A stretch of DNA of 64,000 nt from Halorubrum sodomense. Its GTDB lineage: Archaea; Halobacteriota; Halobacteria; Halobacteriales; Haloferacaceae. The position numbers and the translations under genes are program-made. Below are positions 1 through 8,380 of this stretch, in pieces. The DNA lies in the NCBI RefSeq assembly GCF_900111935.1, contig NZ_FOYN01000002.1, positions 620,001-684,000 on the forward strand. Reading direction: 5' to 3'. Positions within the stretch are counted from its first letter, which is position 1; each line of letters opens with the position of its first letter. The notes below the pieces were generated by a model. That model ran no database searches. It saw only the letters and a list, made by a program, of their open reading frames with translations, and was not told the DNA's origin.

Positions 1-556
1 CGTCGACCGCCTCGCCCATCGGCTGGCTCGTCCCCTCCAAGGCGACGCTGAACGGGTACGTCCGGCAGATGAGCGGGCGCGCGTCGTGGACGGTGCAGGC
101 GCCCTCCCCGTCCGACTCCTCGTAGAAGGCGCAGTCGCCGCAGTCGTCGGTCGCGAGCGCCCACTCGAACGTCTCCCCCGTCGGCTCTCCGTCTCCGTCC
201 GCGTCGAGGCCGAACGGCATCGGCCGGGCCACGTCGCGCCAGTCGTACGCCTCGTCGAACTCCGCCTCGGCGGCGTCGGCGACGCGCCGGACCTCGTCCG
301 GAAAGACCGTCGCGGTGTGGGGTTCGCGGTCGGCGTCGCCGTCCGCGCCGCCGTGGCACTCCGCGTCGGTCCCGGCGCTCTCCTCCCCGTCGTCCGCTCC
401 CGCTCCCGCCGGCGCCCCGCCCGGCTCGTCGGGGGCGTACCCGGTACAGCAGCCGCCGCAGCGCGTGCACTCGAAGCCGATGGACTCGATGGCGTCCGCG
501 AGGTCCGCGACGTCGAGGTCGCGGGCGGCGTCGAGTTCGGCTTCGAGCGATTCCAT
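1..556 (-). CDS. YkgJ-family cysteine-cluster protein, 3' part cut by the window edge
   Basis: The protein starts MESLEAELDAARDLDV. A dense cysteine motif CTRCGGCC (C30, C33, C36, C37) follows, and a later cluster reads DCGDCAFYE ... ACTVHDARPLICRTYPF. This arrangement is typical of the YkgJ (CxxCxxCC) family, thought to bind a metal or Fe-S centre; its reaction is not known. The C-terminus lies before base 1. A low-complexity Ala/Gly/Asp stretch separates the two cysteine clusters. The start was chosen at the only ATG before the conserved helix. The next gene reads the other way, so this one is transcribed alone or leads genes outside the window. Confidence 0.85.
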   Translation of the reverse strand, partial: MESLEAELDAARDLDVADLADAIESIGFECTRCGGCCTGYAPDEPGGAPAGAGADDGEESAGTDAECHGGADGDADREPHTATVFPDEVRRVADAAEAEFDEAYDWRDVARPMPFGLDADGDGEPTGETFEWALATDDCGDCAFYEESDGEGACTVHDARPLICRTYPFSVALEGTSQPMGEAVD

Positions 557-672
557 GCGACCCGGTTGCGGCGCGACGCGGTTAACGTCGTCTCTTCGAG
601 TGACGCCCGCTTCGTTCGGCTGGCGCCGCCCGGGCGAAGGAGCGAAGTGCGCCCGCCGCCTACCGACCCGGC

Positions 673-1119
673 GTGAAGGAGTACGAGCGGAAACAGCTCT
701 TAGAGCGGGTCAACCGAGAGTCCTCGACGGTCGGCGTCGACATCCCGGAGTCGATCGAGATCCAGGGCGAGGAGATAGATCTCCGGTCGTTCGTCTTCGA
801 GATCAAGCGGCGCGACTCGGTCCCGCCCGGCGAGCGCGACCGCGTCGAGCGCGCGAAGCGGAACCTCCGCCGCGAGCGGCTCGACCGGCTCGAACCCATC
901 GAGGAGAACGAGGTGAGCCGCGAGGAGGGCGAGGAGCTGGCGTCGTCGATCATCGGCATCGACCGCGCGCTGGAGGCACTGGAGGGGCTCGACGCGCCTG
1001 ACCCGGAGACCGAGGCGAAGCGACAGGAGGCCGCCGACCGGAAACGCTGGATGAACTTCCTGAAGAAGGCGCTCGGCCGCGACGACGCGAGCGGCGGCGG
1101 CGGGCGGACGCGATTCTGA
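673..1119 (+). CDS. Conserved haloarchaeal protein (DUF5788-like)
   Basis: This 148-residue, highly charged, helix-rich protein starts at a GTG (MKEYERKQLLERVNRES). From memory it resembles the haloarchaeal DUF5788 family, with the conserved stretches EIDLRSFVFEIKRRDSVPPGE and a C-terminal KRWMNFLKKAL helix. There is no membrane segment, signal peptide or recognisable catalytic motif, and no function can be given. The C-terminal tail is Gly/Ser rich. It is divergent from the cysteine-cluster gene, with about 115 bases between them that would hold both promoters. The family name is recalled, not searched. Confidence 0.8.
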   Translation: MKEYERKQLLERVNRESSTVGVDIPESIEIQGEEIDLRSFVFEIKRRDSVPPGERDRVERAKRNLRRERLDRLEPIEENEVSREEGEELASSIIGIDRALEALEGLDAPDPETEAKRQEAADRKRWMNFLKKALGRDDASGGGGRTRF

Positions 1120-1195
1120 CCGGTCGCGGTTCGGTCGCGGTCGCGGTTCGGTCGCGTTCGCGGCAGTCAGCCGCGTCCGGAGATGCCCGCGCGGC

Positions 1196-1666
1196 TCAGT
1201 TCCCGGTGAAGTCGATCCGCGAGCCGCCGCCGTCGTCCTTGTCGGCGGCGGGGCCGAGCCGGACGAACTCGTAGGCGTCGTCGTCGAGGTACACCGCGTC
1301 GCCCGTCACCGCGACGGCGACCGATTCGAGGACGGCGCCCTCACAGGGGCCGAAGTTGCAGTAGCCGCCGTCGGCCTCGAACGTCGCGCCGTGCTTCTGA
1401 CAGAACACCTCCCCGTCGCGCACGAACGCGCCGTCGTCCTTGTCGAGGCGGATGTCCGTCCAGTGCTGACAGTAGTTGCGGAACGCGCGGACCTCGCCGG
1501 CGGCCCGCGTGAGTATCGCCTCGACCTCCGGGGCACCGTCCTCGCTCGCCCCGATGTCGCCCTCGCCCTCGTCGACCGCGTCGGGATCGACCGGGCGCAG
1601 CGTCGCGAGCAGCGTGCTCTCTTCCGGAACCTCCTCGACGCCGGCGATCCGGCGGTGCTCGTCCAT
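1196..1666 (-). CDS. Rieske [2Fe-2S] domain protein
   Basis: A 156-residue soluble protein. The Rieske signature is visible as CQHW (C-x-H, first half) and CQKHGATFEADGGYCNFGPC (C-x2-H, second half), in the usual order and spacing for a ferredoxin-type Rieske domain. There is no transmembrane anchor or Tat leader, which argues against a cytochrome bc subunit. It is more likely an electron-transfer protein or oxygenase-type ferredoxin. An extra Glu/Asp-rich insertion lies near residues 28-48, as is common in halophile proteins. The downstream gene is separated by short tandem repeats, so it may have its own promoter. Confidence 0.85.
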   Translation of the reverse strand: MDEHRRIAGVEEVPEESTLLATLRPVDPDAVDEGEGDIGASEDGAPEVEAILTRAAGEVRAFRNYCQHWTDIRLDKDDGAFVRDGEVFCQKHGATFEADGGYCNFGPCEGAVLESVAVAVTGDAVYLDDDAYEFVRLGPAADKDDGGGSRIDFTGN

Positions 1667-1702
1667 GCCCGTCCGAGGCCGGCGACCGGCTTGAACGTTG
1701 TG

Positions 1703-1766
1703 CGTTCCGGGGTCGGGCGCCGTCCGTTCCGGGGTCGGGCGCCGTCTGTTCCGGAGTCGGGCCGTC
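1703..1766. repeat. Tandem 22-bp repeat, about three units
   Basis: Two identical 22-bp units (1703-1724 and 1725-1746, core GTTCCGGGGTCGGGCGCC) are followed by a degenerate third unit to about 1766. They lie between the start of the Rieske gene (1666) and the stop of the gene upstream of it (1802). They are outside any convincing coding frame. They would fall in the promoter region of the Rieske gene. Confidence 0.75.
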
Positions 1767-1801
1767 TCCGCGTCGGCGCGACGCCGAGTCGGGCGCCCGG
1801 C

Positions 1802-2401
1802 TCAGACCCCGAGCCACTCGTCGTCGCGGACCTCGTAGCCGTGCTCCCGACAGTGCTTCGCCGCCCGTCGGCGCACGTCCCGCGACCCGGGGACCGACTC
1901 CCCCTCCGCGATCCGGTCGACGACCCAGTCGGCGACCGCGCGGACGCCCTCCTCGTCGTCGAGTTCGTTGACGTCGCTCAGCGCTCTGAAGGTCCGTTCG
2001 AACGCCTCGTGTTGCGACCGACCGAAGTCGGCGTTCTCGAGCGCGGCCGCCGCCTCCACCACCCGCTTCATCGCGGCCGCGACCGCCGGTCGCCGCACCC
2101 GCTCGCGGACCGTGGCCGGCGTGTCGAACGCCTCCAGGTCCGCGTCGGGGACCAGGTCAGCGACGGTGTACACGCGGGAGTCCGTCTCGAGTTCCCGCTT
2201 CCCGACCGCGGCGACGATCTCGCGGCCCGTCGCCGGGAAAGTCAGCGGCTCGAGCGCCCCTTCGAGCGCCTCGGCCGCCGCGTCGTCGATCGGCGGCTCG
2301 GCCTCGTCGCCGCGTTCTAACTCGGCCTCGACGTCGCGCTCGCGCCGTCGTCGGTCGTCGTCCGCGGCCTGTCTCTCTCGTCCGCTCTCGTCGTCTGCCA
2401 T
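1802..2401 (-). CDS. Conserved haloarchaeal protein of unknown function
   Basis: A 199-residue acidic protein. A charged, low-complexity N-terminal 40 residues (MADDESGRERQAADDDRRRR) precede a globular part. The globular part holds TFPATGREIVAAVG near residue 55 and a helical C-terminus (VADWVVDRIAEGE, AAKHCREHGYEVRDDEWLGV). The TFPATGREIV region recalls small haloarchaeal DUF5789-like proteins, but I am not confident of that. No membrane span or metal site is visible. It reads in the same direction as the Rieske and pab genes, with 77 bases before the pabC stop. It may be cotranscribed with pabC upstream. Confidence 0.75.
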   Translation of the reverse strand: MADDESGRERQAADDDRRRRERDVEAELERGDEAEPPIDDAAAEALEGALEPLTFPATGREIVAAVGKRELETDSRVYTVADLVPDADLEAFDTPATVRERVRRPAVAAAMKRVVEAAAALENADFGRSQHEAFERTFRALSDVNELDDEEGVRAVADWVVDRIAEGESVPGSRDVRRRAAKHCREHGYEVRDDEWLGV

Positions 2402-2478
2402 CCGTCATCTACGGTCCCCGGCGGCATAACGGCGTGGTCGAAATGCGGCGCGGAACGCTTCTGCGGGCCGAAATTCGG

Positions 2479-3417
2479 TTACAGCCGCTCGCCGTCGTAG
2501 CCCGCCTCCTCGATCCGCCGGTCGAACAGCCGCGAGAGGAGGGTCGTGAGCGGCCCGGCGACTCCCTCGCCGTCGCCGTCGACCGCGATGCCGTCGACGG
2601 TCGCCACCGGTCGGACCTCCCACGTCGAGTTCGTGAGGAAGACCTCGTCGGCCTCGCGGACCGCGTCCGGCGCGTACGTCCCCTCCTCGACGGGGATCCC
2701 CTCCGACTCCGCGAGATCGATCACGGTCGCCCTGGTGACGCCGGGGAGGATCGGCCCGTCGAGCGAGGGGGTCTTGAGGGCGGTGCCGTCGACGAAGAAG
2801 AGGTTCGAGGTCGCCCCCTCGGCGACGTGGCCGTCCGGGTCGAGCAGCAGCGCCTCGTCGGCGCCGGTGACCCGGATCTCGAGCCGGGCGAGGATTCCGT
2901 TGAGGTAGTTGTGGGTCTTCGCCGCGGCCGGTATCGCTCGGTCCGCGACCTTGCGCGTCTTCGTCGTCTGGAGCGCGGCCGGGCCATCGTGGACCGGGTC
3001 GCTCCCGACGCCGCCGCGCGCGAGCGGCTTCGCGATCACGACCACGGTCGGGTCGACCTCGGGGTTCGGGTCGAGCGTGCCGGGCTGGACCCCCCGCGAG
3101 ATCGAGAGCTTGACGTACGCGTCCGCGAGGTCGTTCGCGGCCAGCGTCTCGTCGACACGCCGCTTCAGCTCCGCGTCGTCGATCCCGTGGTCGAGCGCGA
3201 GCGTCTCGCAGGTGTCCGCGAGCCGGTCGGCGTGCGCGTCCCACCGGAAGAGGTCCCCGCCGTACGCGCGCATCGTCTCGAAGGCGGCGTCGCCGTAGGC
3301 GAACCCGCGGTCCTCCACCGAGACGGTCGCCTCGGCGGCCGGGACGAGGTCGCCGTCGACGTGGTACAGGCGGTCCGCGTCGCCGCTCGCCTCGAACCGC
3401 TCGGTGGGATCACTCAC
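2479..3417 (-). CDS. pabC: Class IV aminotransferase, probable aminodeoxychorismate lyase
   Basis: A 312-residue fold-type IV PLP enzyme. The family motifs are present: VEDRGFAYGDAAFETMR near residue 35, the Schiff-base lysine region in KTHNYLNGILAR, then DEALLLDPDGHVAEGATSNLFFV and the phosphate-binding LPGVTRATVIDLA. Fold IV covers aminodeoxychorismate lyase, branched-chain and D-amino-acid aminotransferases. The direct overlap (8 nt) with the amidotransferase subunit and the chorismate enzyme points to aminodeoxychorismate lyase, which makes p-aminobenzoate for folate. A branched-chain or D-amino-acid role is the main alternative. Confidence 0.85.
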   Translation of the reverse strand: MSDPTERFEASGDADRLYHVDGDLVPAAEATVSVEDRGFAYGDAAFETMRAYGGDLFRWDAHADRLADTCETLALDHGIDDAELKRRVDETLAANDLADAYVKLSISRGVQPGTLDPNPEVDPTVVVIAKPLARGGVGSDPVHDGPAALQTTKTRKVADRAIPAAAKTHNYLNGILARLEIRVTGADEALLLDPDGHVAEGATSNLFFVDGTALKTPSLDGPILPGVTRATVIDLAESEGIPVEEGTYAPDAVREADEVFLTNSTWEVRPVATVDGIAVDGDGEGVAGPLTTLLSRLFDRRIEEAGYDGERL

Positions 3418-4057
3418 GGTCCTCGCACGCCTCCACGAAGTTCCGCACCATGCGCTTCCCGCGCGGCGTGAGGATGCTCTCTGGGTGGAACTGGACGCCG
3501 ACGTGCGGCTTCTCGCGGTGGCGCACGCCCATCACGACCTCGCGCTCCTCGTCCGTGCGCGCGGTCTCGACCAGCTCGTCCGGGAGGTCCTCGCGCTCGA
3601 CGCACAGCGAGTGGTAGCGCCCGACCCGGAGCCGGTCGGGGAGGCCGGCGAAGACGCCCTCGCCGTCGTGGGCGATCGTCGAGGGCTTCCCGTGGACGAC
3701 CTCGGGCGCGTGGCCGACGCGGCTCCCGCGGCTCGCGCACAGCGCCTGGTGGCCGAGACAGACGCCGAACACGGGCCGATCGAGTTCGAAGACCGCGGTC
3801 GATATCCCGGCGTCGGCCGGGGTGCCCGGCCCGGGCGAGACGACGACGCCGTCCGGGTCGAGCGCGCGGATCCCCGCGAGGTCGACCGCGTCGTTCCGCC
3901 GGACCGTCACCGCGCCGGCGACCTCGCCGACGTACTGGACGAGGTTGTACGCGAACGAGTCGTAGTTGTCGACGACGAGGACCCGCGCGTCGGACTCGCC
4001 CGCGCCGCGGCGCCAGTCGCCCTCCCCAGCCCCGGAGTCGGCACCGCCGCGCGTCAT
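3410..4057 (-). CDS. pabA: Glutamine amidotransferase subunit of aminodeoxychorismate/anthranilate synthase
   Basis: A 215-residue class I glutamine amidotransferase that supplies ammonia to the chorismate-binding subunit. The triad is visible: nucleophile Cys in GVCLGHQAL, and His and Glu in [24 protein letters not shown] and VVSPGPGTP are typical of the TrpG/PabA branch. The first 25 residues ([18 protein letters not shown]) are an extra disordered leader; the start was chosen because it forms an ATGA overlap with the upstream subunit. The tight overlaps on both sides show translational coupling in a three-gene pab operon. TrpG and PabA cannot be told apart by sequence alone. Confidence 0.9.
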   Translation of the reverse strand: MTRGGADSGAGEGDWRRGAGESDARVLVVDNYDSFAYNLVQYVGEVAGAVTVRRNDAVDLAGIRALDPDGVVVSPGPGTPADAGISTAVFELDRPVFGVCLGHQALCASRGSRVGHAPEVVHGKPSTIAHDGEGVFAGLPDRLRVGRYHSLCVEREDLPDELVETARTDEEREVVMGVRHREKPHVGVQFHPESILTPRGKRMVRNFVEACEDRE

Positions 4058-5724
4058 CGCTCGACCGCCCCCTCGGTCGGCTCGTCGGCCCCCTCCTCGA
4101 CCGCCATCCCGCCGGCGGCGAGCGCCTCGTCGACCGCGCTCACCAGGGCTCGCGCCTTCGCGAGCGTCTCCTCGTACTCGGCGTCCGGGTCGGAGTCGTG
4201 GACGATCCCGGCCCCGACCCGGAGGTGGTACTCGGCGGCGTGACGGACGAGCGTCCGGATGACGATGTTCAGCGTCGCGCGCCCGTCGAACCCGGCGGCG
4301 AACATCGACCCGGTGTACGGCCCGCGGCGCGTCGGCTCCAGCTCGTCGATTATCTCCATCGTCCGCGGCTTGGGCGCGCCCGTGACGGTCCCCCCGGGGA
4401 AGCAGGCCGCGACCGCGTCCGCGAACCCGACGTCGGGCCGCGCCTCGCCCTCGATCAGGCTCACGAGGTGCATCACCTCGCTGTAGCGGTCGACGCGGCG
4501 GTACTCGCTCACGTCGACGGTGCCGAACCGCGACACCTTCCCGAGGTCGTTGCGCTCTAAGTCGACTAACATCGCGTGTTCGGCGCGCTCCTTCTCGTCG
4601 CCGGTCAGTTCGGTCTCCAGCGCCGCGTCGTCCGCCGCGGAGGCGCCCCGCGGCCGCGTCCCCGCGATGGGCTCCGTCACGAGACGCGCGCCGCGCTCGG
4701 GGTCGTCGGTCGGCTCGCGTTCCAAGAGGAGCTCCGGGCTCGCGCTCACGAGGTCGACGCCGCTCGGACGGTCCCCACCGTTCCCCTCGGTCCCGCCGAA
4801 CTCGATCAGCCCCGAGTACGGAGCGGGGTTCACCGCCCGGAGCGCGTCGTACGCCCCGACCGGGTGGACCGCGGCCGGCGCCGTCAGCCGCTGGGAGACG
4901 TTCGCCTGGAACGTGTCGCCCTCGCGAACGTGCCCTTTGACCCGCCGCACCGCGTCGGCGTACCCCCCTCGACCCACGTCGCTCTCGAAGGTCGCGCGCT
5001 CGGCGCCCGGGTCCGGCGCCGGCTCAGCGGCCGGATCGCCGGCCTCGATCCGGTCTATCAGCGCCCCCGCCCGATCCGTCCCCTCGTCGAACAGCGCGTC
5101 GAGCGCGTCGCGGTCGGCGTCCGGGTCGTCGAGCCCGCCCGGAACGCGGGGACAGGCGGTTACTCGAAGCGGAATCGTCCCACCGGCGCCGTCCGCGCGG
5201 ACGGGGCATTCCCAGGCCGCGATCCGGTCGAACAGGGCGGCCTGAAGCCGCGGGAGTCCACGGTCGTCGGTCGCCCCGGAACCCTCGGGGGCCGCGGGCG
5301 GGAAGTCCTCCAGCTCGCGGGCGGCGTCGTAGGAGAGCCAGCCGAACGCGCCGCACGGGTACGGCACGTCGCAGTCGCCGCGCGCCAGCGTCTCGCCGTC
5401 GAGGACCCCCTCCAGCGCCGACAGCGAGGGCGACGGGCGCCGGTAGTCGCCCGTCGGCTCGCCCGTCTCGCCCCGCGCGCCGGCGACGACCGCCTCGCCG
5501 GAGACGGTCAGCCGCTCGACCGGGTCGACGCCGAAGTACCCCCACCCGGACTGGCCGCCGGTCGTTTCGTAGAAGACGCCGCCCGGGCCGTCCCGCGCCC
5601 GGCGGTAGGCCGCGAAAGGGTCTTCGACGGCGACCCGGAGTTCGACCGGGACCCGCGCGCCGTCCGGCGCCGCGGCGGCGACCGCGCGGAACCGGTCCCG
5701 ATCGGTGTGTTCCGTTCGACTCAT
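4054..5724 (-). CDS. pabB: Chorismate-binding subunit of aminodeoxychorismate/anthranilate synthase
   Basis: A 556-residue chorismate-utilising enzyme. The C-terminal catalytic domain shows [67 protein letters not shown] and [10 protein letters not shown], all canonical. It aminates chorismate with ammonia from the partner at 3410-4057. First gene of the operon, overlapping the amidotransferase by ATGA. The key motif reads PIAGT, the anthranilate-synthase type, rather than PIKGT as in well-studied PabB enzymes. The reaction (anthranilate versus 4-amino-4-deoxychorismate) is therefore not settled by sequence; the pabC neighbour favours the folate branch. The TSP... tryptophan feedback site was not identified. 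Confidence 0.85.
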   Translation of the reverse strand: MSRTEHTDRDRFRAVAAAAPDGARVPVELRVAVEDPFAAYRRARDGPGGVFYETTGGQSGWGYFGVDPVERLTVSGEAVVAGARGETGEPTGDYRRPSPSLSALEGVLDGETLARGDCDVPYPCGAFGWLSYDAARELEDFPPAAPEGSGATDDRGLPRLQAALFDRIAAWECPVRADGAGGTIPLRVTACPRVPGGLDDPDADRDALDALFDEGTDRAGALIDRIEAGDPAAEPAPDPGAERATFESDVGRGGYADAVRRVKGHVREGDTFQANVSQRLTAPAAVHPVGAYDALRAVNPAPYSGLIEFGGTEGNGGDRPSGVDLVSASPELLLEREPTDDPERGARLVTEPIAGTRPRGASAADDAALETELTGDEKERAEHAMLVDLERNDLGKVSRFGTVDVSEYRRVDRYSEVMHLVSLIEGEARPDVGFADAVAACFPGGTVTGAPKPRTMEIIDELEPTRRGPYTGSMFAAGFDGRATLNIVIRTLVRHAAEYHLRVGAGIVHDSDPDAEYEETLAKARALVSAVDEALAAGGMAVEEGADEPTEGAVER

Positions 5725-5782
5725 GGGACCCTGTTCGGCGGGGGCGGTGAAACAGTTGCGGTCGCCCGAACGCGGCCCGCCT

Positions 5783-6346
5783 TCAGAACTCGCTCGCGCG
5801 GTCGATCCACGTCGCGGCGCGCTTCTCGCCGACGCTCGTCCCCTCGGCGATCTCGCCGGCGTCCGCGCCGGCGAGCTCGTCTACCGTCTCGATCCCGATC
5901 GTCGCGAGCCGCTCCGCGTACGCCGGGCCGATGCCTTTGATCTCCGTGACGCTCGGGCCGCGGTCGTCGCCGTCGACCGCGACGTCGTCCTCCCGCCCGG
6001 CCGCGGCCTCCGCCGACTCGGCCGCCTCGTGGTCGTCGGTCGCGTCGGCCCCCTCGTCGACGAGCGACTCGGTCGAGGCGGCGGCCTCCGTCTCCGTGGC
6101 GACGGGCTCCTCGCTGGCTTCGGCGCCGCCGTCGGGTCCGTCGTCGTCGTCGATCTCGTCCTCGACCGATTCGTCCGCGACCGGCTCGCCGGTCCCGTCG
6201 TCGACGGGGCCGTCGTCGCTCTCCGCGGCCGCCTCGGCGGCGGGTTCCGACTCGCGCTCGACGGTCACTTCGGTCTCGCCGGACTCTCGCCCGCTCGAAC
6301 CGCTCCCGAACCCGAGTTTCTCTTTGAGCTTCTGGAGTAGGGCCAT
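5783..6346 (-). CDS. Helix-hairpin-helix protein with long acidic linker
   Basis: A 187-residue protein. A basic N-terminal segment ([17 protein letters not shown]) is followed by about 110 residues of very acidic low-complexity sequence. A C-terminal helix-hairpin-helix unit follows ([25 protein letters not shown] ... [13 protein letters not shown]). HhH units of this type usually bind DNA non-specifically through GIG loops; here only one unit is clear. It could be a DNA-associated accessory protein, but no reaction is implied. A TATA-like box on the minus strand (6371-6379) lies 25-33 nt before the ATG, fitting a leaderless transcript. Confidence 0.8.
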   Translation of the reverse strand: MALLQKLKEKLGFGSGSSGRESGETEVTVERESEPAAEAAAESDDGPVDDGTGEPVADESVEDEIDDDDGPDGGAEASEEPVATETEAAASTESLVDEGADATDDHEAAESAEAAAGREDDVAVDGDDRGPSVTEIKGIGPAYAERLATIGIETVDELAGADAGEIAEGTSVGEKRAATWIDRASEF

Positions 6347-6370
6347 CGCCGGCGGCTACACGTGCGAGAT

Positions 6371-6379
6371 ATTTAAAAA
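6371..6379 (-). promoter_or_regulatory. TATA-like box for the helix-hairpin-helix gene
   Basis: On the minus strand this reads TTTTTAAAT, 25-33 nt before the ATG at 6346. That is the spacing expected for a leaderless haloarchaeal promoter. Confidence 0.5.
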
Positions 6380-6418
6380 CCCTCTCCGGCGCAACCGCTC
6401 GCCGCTCCGTCTCGCCTG

Positions 6419-6426
6419 TTTATAAG
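6419..6426 (+). promoter_or_regulatory. TATA-like box for the CopD-like gene
   Basis: TTTATAAG lies 24-31 nt before the ATG at 6450. This supports the shorter start chosen for that gene and a leaderless transcript. Confidence 0.55.
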
Positions 6427-6449
6427 TGGGGCCGGGGCGTTCCGGTCGT

Positions 6450-6908
6450 ATGAACGTCGTCAACCCGGTCATGTGGTCGGTCCACGTCGGCTTCGCCGTC
6501 CTCTGGGTCGGCAGCGTGCTGTTCGTCACCCTCGCGGTCCTCCCGCCCGCGCTCCGCGGCGATATCGGCGGCGACGCGCTGGGCTCGGTCGTCGGCCGCC
6601 TGCGCTGGATCACACGGATCAGCGCGGTCGCGTTCGTCCTCTCGGGCGGGCATATGGCCGGGACGCTGTACACGTTCGAGTCGCTGACGGGCACGCCCCG
6701 CGGTCACCTCGTGTTGACGATGCTGGGGCTGTGGTTCGTCGGCACCGGGCTCGTCGAGGTCGGGGGATCGAAGCTGGCCGACGGGCTCGACGTCGGGAAG
6801 CTCCGCGAGCCCGCCCGCGACGCCAAGCCGTTCCTCTACGGCGCGTCCGCCGTCTCCATCGGGCTCATCGTCACCGCGGGGCTGCTCGCGAGTCCGGGAC
6901 TGGTTTAA
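6450..6908 (+). CDS. CopD-like four-helix membrane protein
   Basis: A 152-residue integral membrane protein with four predicted helices: VMWSVHVGFAVLWVGSVLFVTLAVL, ISAVAFVLSGGHMAGTLY, HLVLTMLGLWFVGTGLVEVGG and FLYGASAVSIGLIVTAGLLA. Histidines in the first two helices (SVHVGF, GGHMAG) resemble the CopD/DUF2269-type membrane proteins linked to copper or haem. An in-frame TTG/GTG-type start 24 nt upstream is possible. The ATG at 6450 is preferred because a TATA box (6419-6426) sits 24-31 nt before it. Substrate unknown. The gene stands alone between the HhH gene and a long non-coding element. Confidence 0.8.
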   Translation: MNVVNPVMWSVHVGFAVLWVGSVLFVTLAVLPPALRGDIGGDALGSVVGRLRWITRISAVAFVLSGGHMAGTLYTFESLTGTPRGHLVLTMLGLWFVGTGLVEVGGSKLADGLDVGKLREPARDAKPFLYGASAVSIGLIVTAGLLASPGLV

Positions 6909-6949
6909 CAACGCTCGGCTCGGGTGATCGCTTTTTAAAACGCCGCTCA

Positions 6950-7470
6950 TTTATAAACAGCTAACAGCAGATCGATGACGAACGGCTCCAAAGCCCCCGT
7001 CGCTCGCCTATGAATAACTGACTGAATATCGGCGGCAAACACCTCCAAAGCCCCAGCTGTGAGGCGGGCGCACGCTCGCTGTCGTTCGAGACGCCGAAGG
7101 CGTCTCGTGATGACGAGAGAGCTTCGCTCTCTCGAACCACGCTCCTCGGTCGCTCACTCCGTTCGCTCCCTGCGGTGCTTACGTCGTCATCGGAACGCGG
7201 AGCGTTCTGATTGGCTCACGAGAGCTCCGCTCTCGTGAACGCCTGCGCCCGCCTCACGGCAGCGTGGCGCGTAGCGCCACGGGCAACCGGCGGCGGAGCC
7301 GCCGGTGACTGCCCCTTTGCGTCCCGCCCCGCACAGCACCGCACCTCACGCCTCCCCAGCCTCGTCGGCCGGCCTCCGCGTTGCTCCGGCCGACCGACTC
7401 CCTCGCGGTCGGTTCGCGGCCGCCGGTGGCGGCCGCTCACCGGCGCGCCACCGCGTCGTCCATTTATAAA
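6950..7470 (-). ncRNA. Structured repeat element, copy A (candidate non-coding RNA)
   Basis: No convincing gene lies between 6909 and 7486. Read on the minus strand, the region starts with TTTATAAA (7463-7470). A hairpin (7410-7442), a stem GTCGGCC/GGCCGAC (7364-7370 with 7388-7394) and a conserved block around GAGGCTGGGGAGGCGTGAGG follow. A 13-bp stem (7245-7257 with 7059-7071) encloses the conserved GACGTAAGCACCGCAGG segment. The end is GGGGCTTTGG followed by a second tail unit exactly 57 bp on, ending in TTTATAAA (6950-6957). Relative to the other copies it carries extra perfect hairpins (7087-7108, 7114-7134, 7216-7238, 7265-7281, 7287-7307). The same ordered blocks recur in three other places, so it is a repeat family. 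Transcription is inferred only. Confidence 0.6.
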
Positions 7471-7486
7471 CAGTCGCGCCGCCGAC

Positions 7487-8311
7487 TCACTCCAACTCCG
7501 CCCGCAGCGCCGCGTTCATCGCCTCGACCGGCGCGTCCTCGCCGGTCCAGATCTCGAACGCCTCGACGCCCTGGAACAGCAGCATCCACGCGCCGTCGAC
7601 CGTCGTCGCGCCCGCGGCGGCGGCCTCGCGCAGCAGCCGCGTCTCGATCGGCGCGTACACCGCGTCGAGGACCGCGAGGTCGCCGTGGAGGTGTTCGGCG
7701 GGGACGGGGGTCTCGTCGGGCGCCTCCATCCCCACGCTCGTCGCGTTGACGAGCAGGTCGGCGGCGGCGACGCGCTCGCCGAGGTCGTCGAGGCCGCCGC
7801 CGGTCGCGCCCGGCACCGCCTCGGCCAGCTCGACCGCGCGCTCCGCGGTTCGGTTCGCGACGCGGACCGCCGCGCCCGCGTCCGCCAGCGCGAACGCGGC
7901 CGCCCGCCCCGCGCCGCCCGCCCCCACCACGAGCGCGTCGCGACCGTCGACGGACACGTCGTGGTGCGCGAGCGCCCGCGTCACCCCCGCGGCGTCGGTG
8001 TTGTGGCCGCGCGGGCGGTCGGCCTCGCCCGCCCGGACCGGGGCGTAGTCCACCGTGTTGACCGCGCCGATGCGCTCGGCGAGCGGGGCGGCGTTGACCG
8101 CGCTCAGGGCGTCCCGCTTGAACGGGACCGTGACGTTGAGTCCCGCGACGCCGAGGTCGGCGGCGCCTCCGACGGCCGCGGCGGCCGCGTCGGCGTCCGG
8201 CTCGAAGGTCACGTACCGCGCGTCGAGCCCGAGCGCCTCGTACCCCGCCTCGTGCATCGGCGGCGACAGCGAGTGGCCGACCGGGTTCCCGATCAGTCCG
8301 TACACCTCCAT
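7487..8311 (-). CDS. aroE: Shikimate dehydrogenase
   Basis: A 274-residue enzyme that reduces 3-dehydroshikimate to shikimate with NADPH in aromatic amino-acid biosynthesis. Seen in the sequence: [20 protein letters not shown] at the N-terminus, GLNVTVPFK with the catalytic lysine, [14 protein letters not shown] with the catalytic Asp, the [13 protein letters not shown] Rossmann loop, VANRT (the Arg suits NADPH) and [10 protein letters not shown]. Length and motif order are normal. Its stop is next to repeat copy A. The other shikimate-pathway gene here is aroD at 51711. Confident. Confidence 0.95.
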   Translation of the reverse strand: MEVYGLIGNPVGHSLSPPMHEAGYEALGLDARYVTFEPDADAAAAAVGGAADLGVAGLNVTVPFKRDALSAVNAAPLAERIGAVNTVDYAPVRAGEADRPRGHNTDAAGVTRALAHHDVSVDGRDALVVGAGGAGRAAAFALADAGAAVRVANRTAERAVELAEAVPGATGGGLDDLGERVAAADLLVNATSVGMEAPDETPVPAEHLHGDLAVLDAVYAPIETRLLREAAAAGATTVDGAWMLLFQGVEAFEIWTGEDAPVEAMNAALRAELE

Positions 8312-8380
8312 GCCAGCTCACGCGGCCGCGACCGACAAAAGGCGGTCGGTCGCGGTTCCCCTCGTCGGTTCCGCCCGGTC

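Noticed and set aside
1120-1170. Short direct repeats of GGTCGCGGTTCGGTCGCG after the DUF5788 gene
   Set aside because: Simple low-complexity repetition common in this GC-rich genome; no further support.
6950-7470. Idea that TTTATAAA at both ends of the elements is simply a target-site duplication of a transposon
   Set aside because: Not excluded, but the box has the spacing of a promoter in two copies and recurs inside the tail unit; no terminal inverted repeats or transposase were seen. Kept as the main alternative in the findings.
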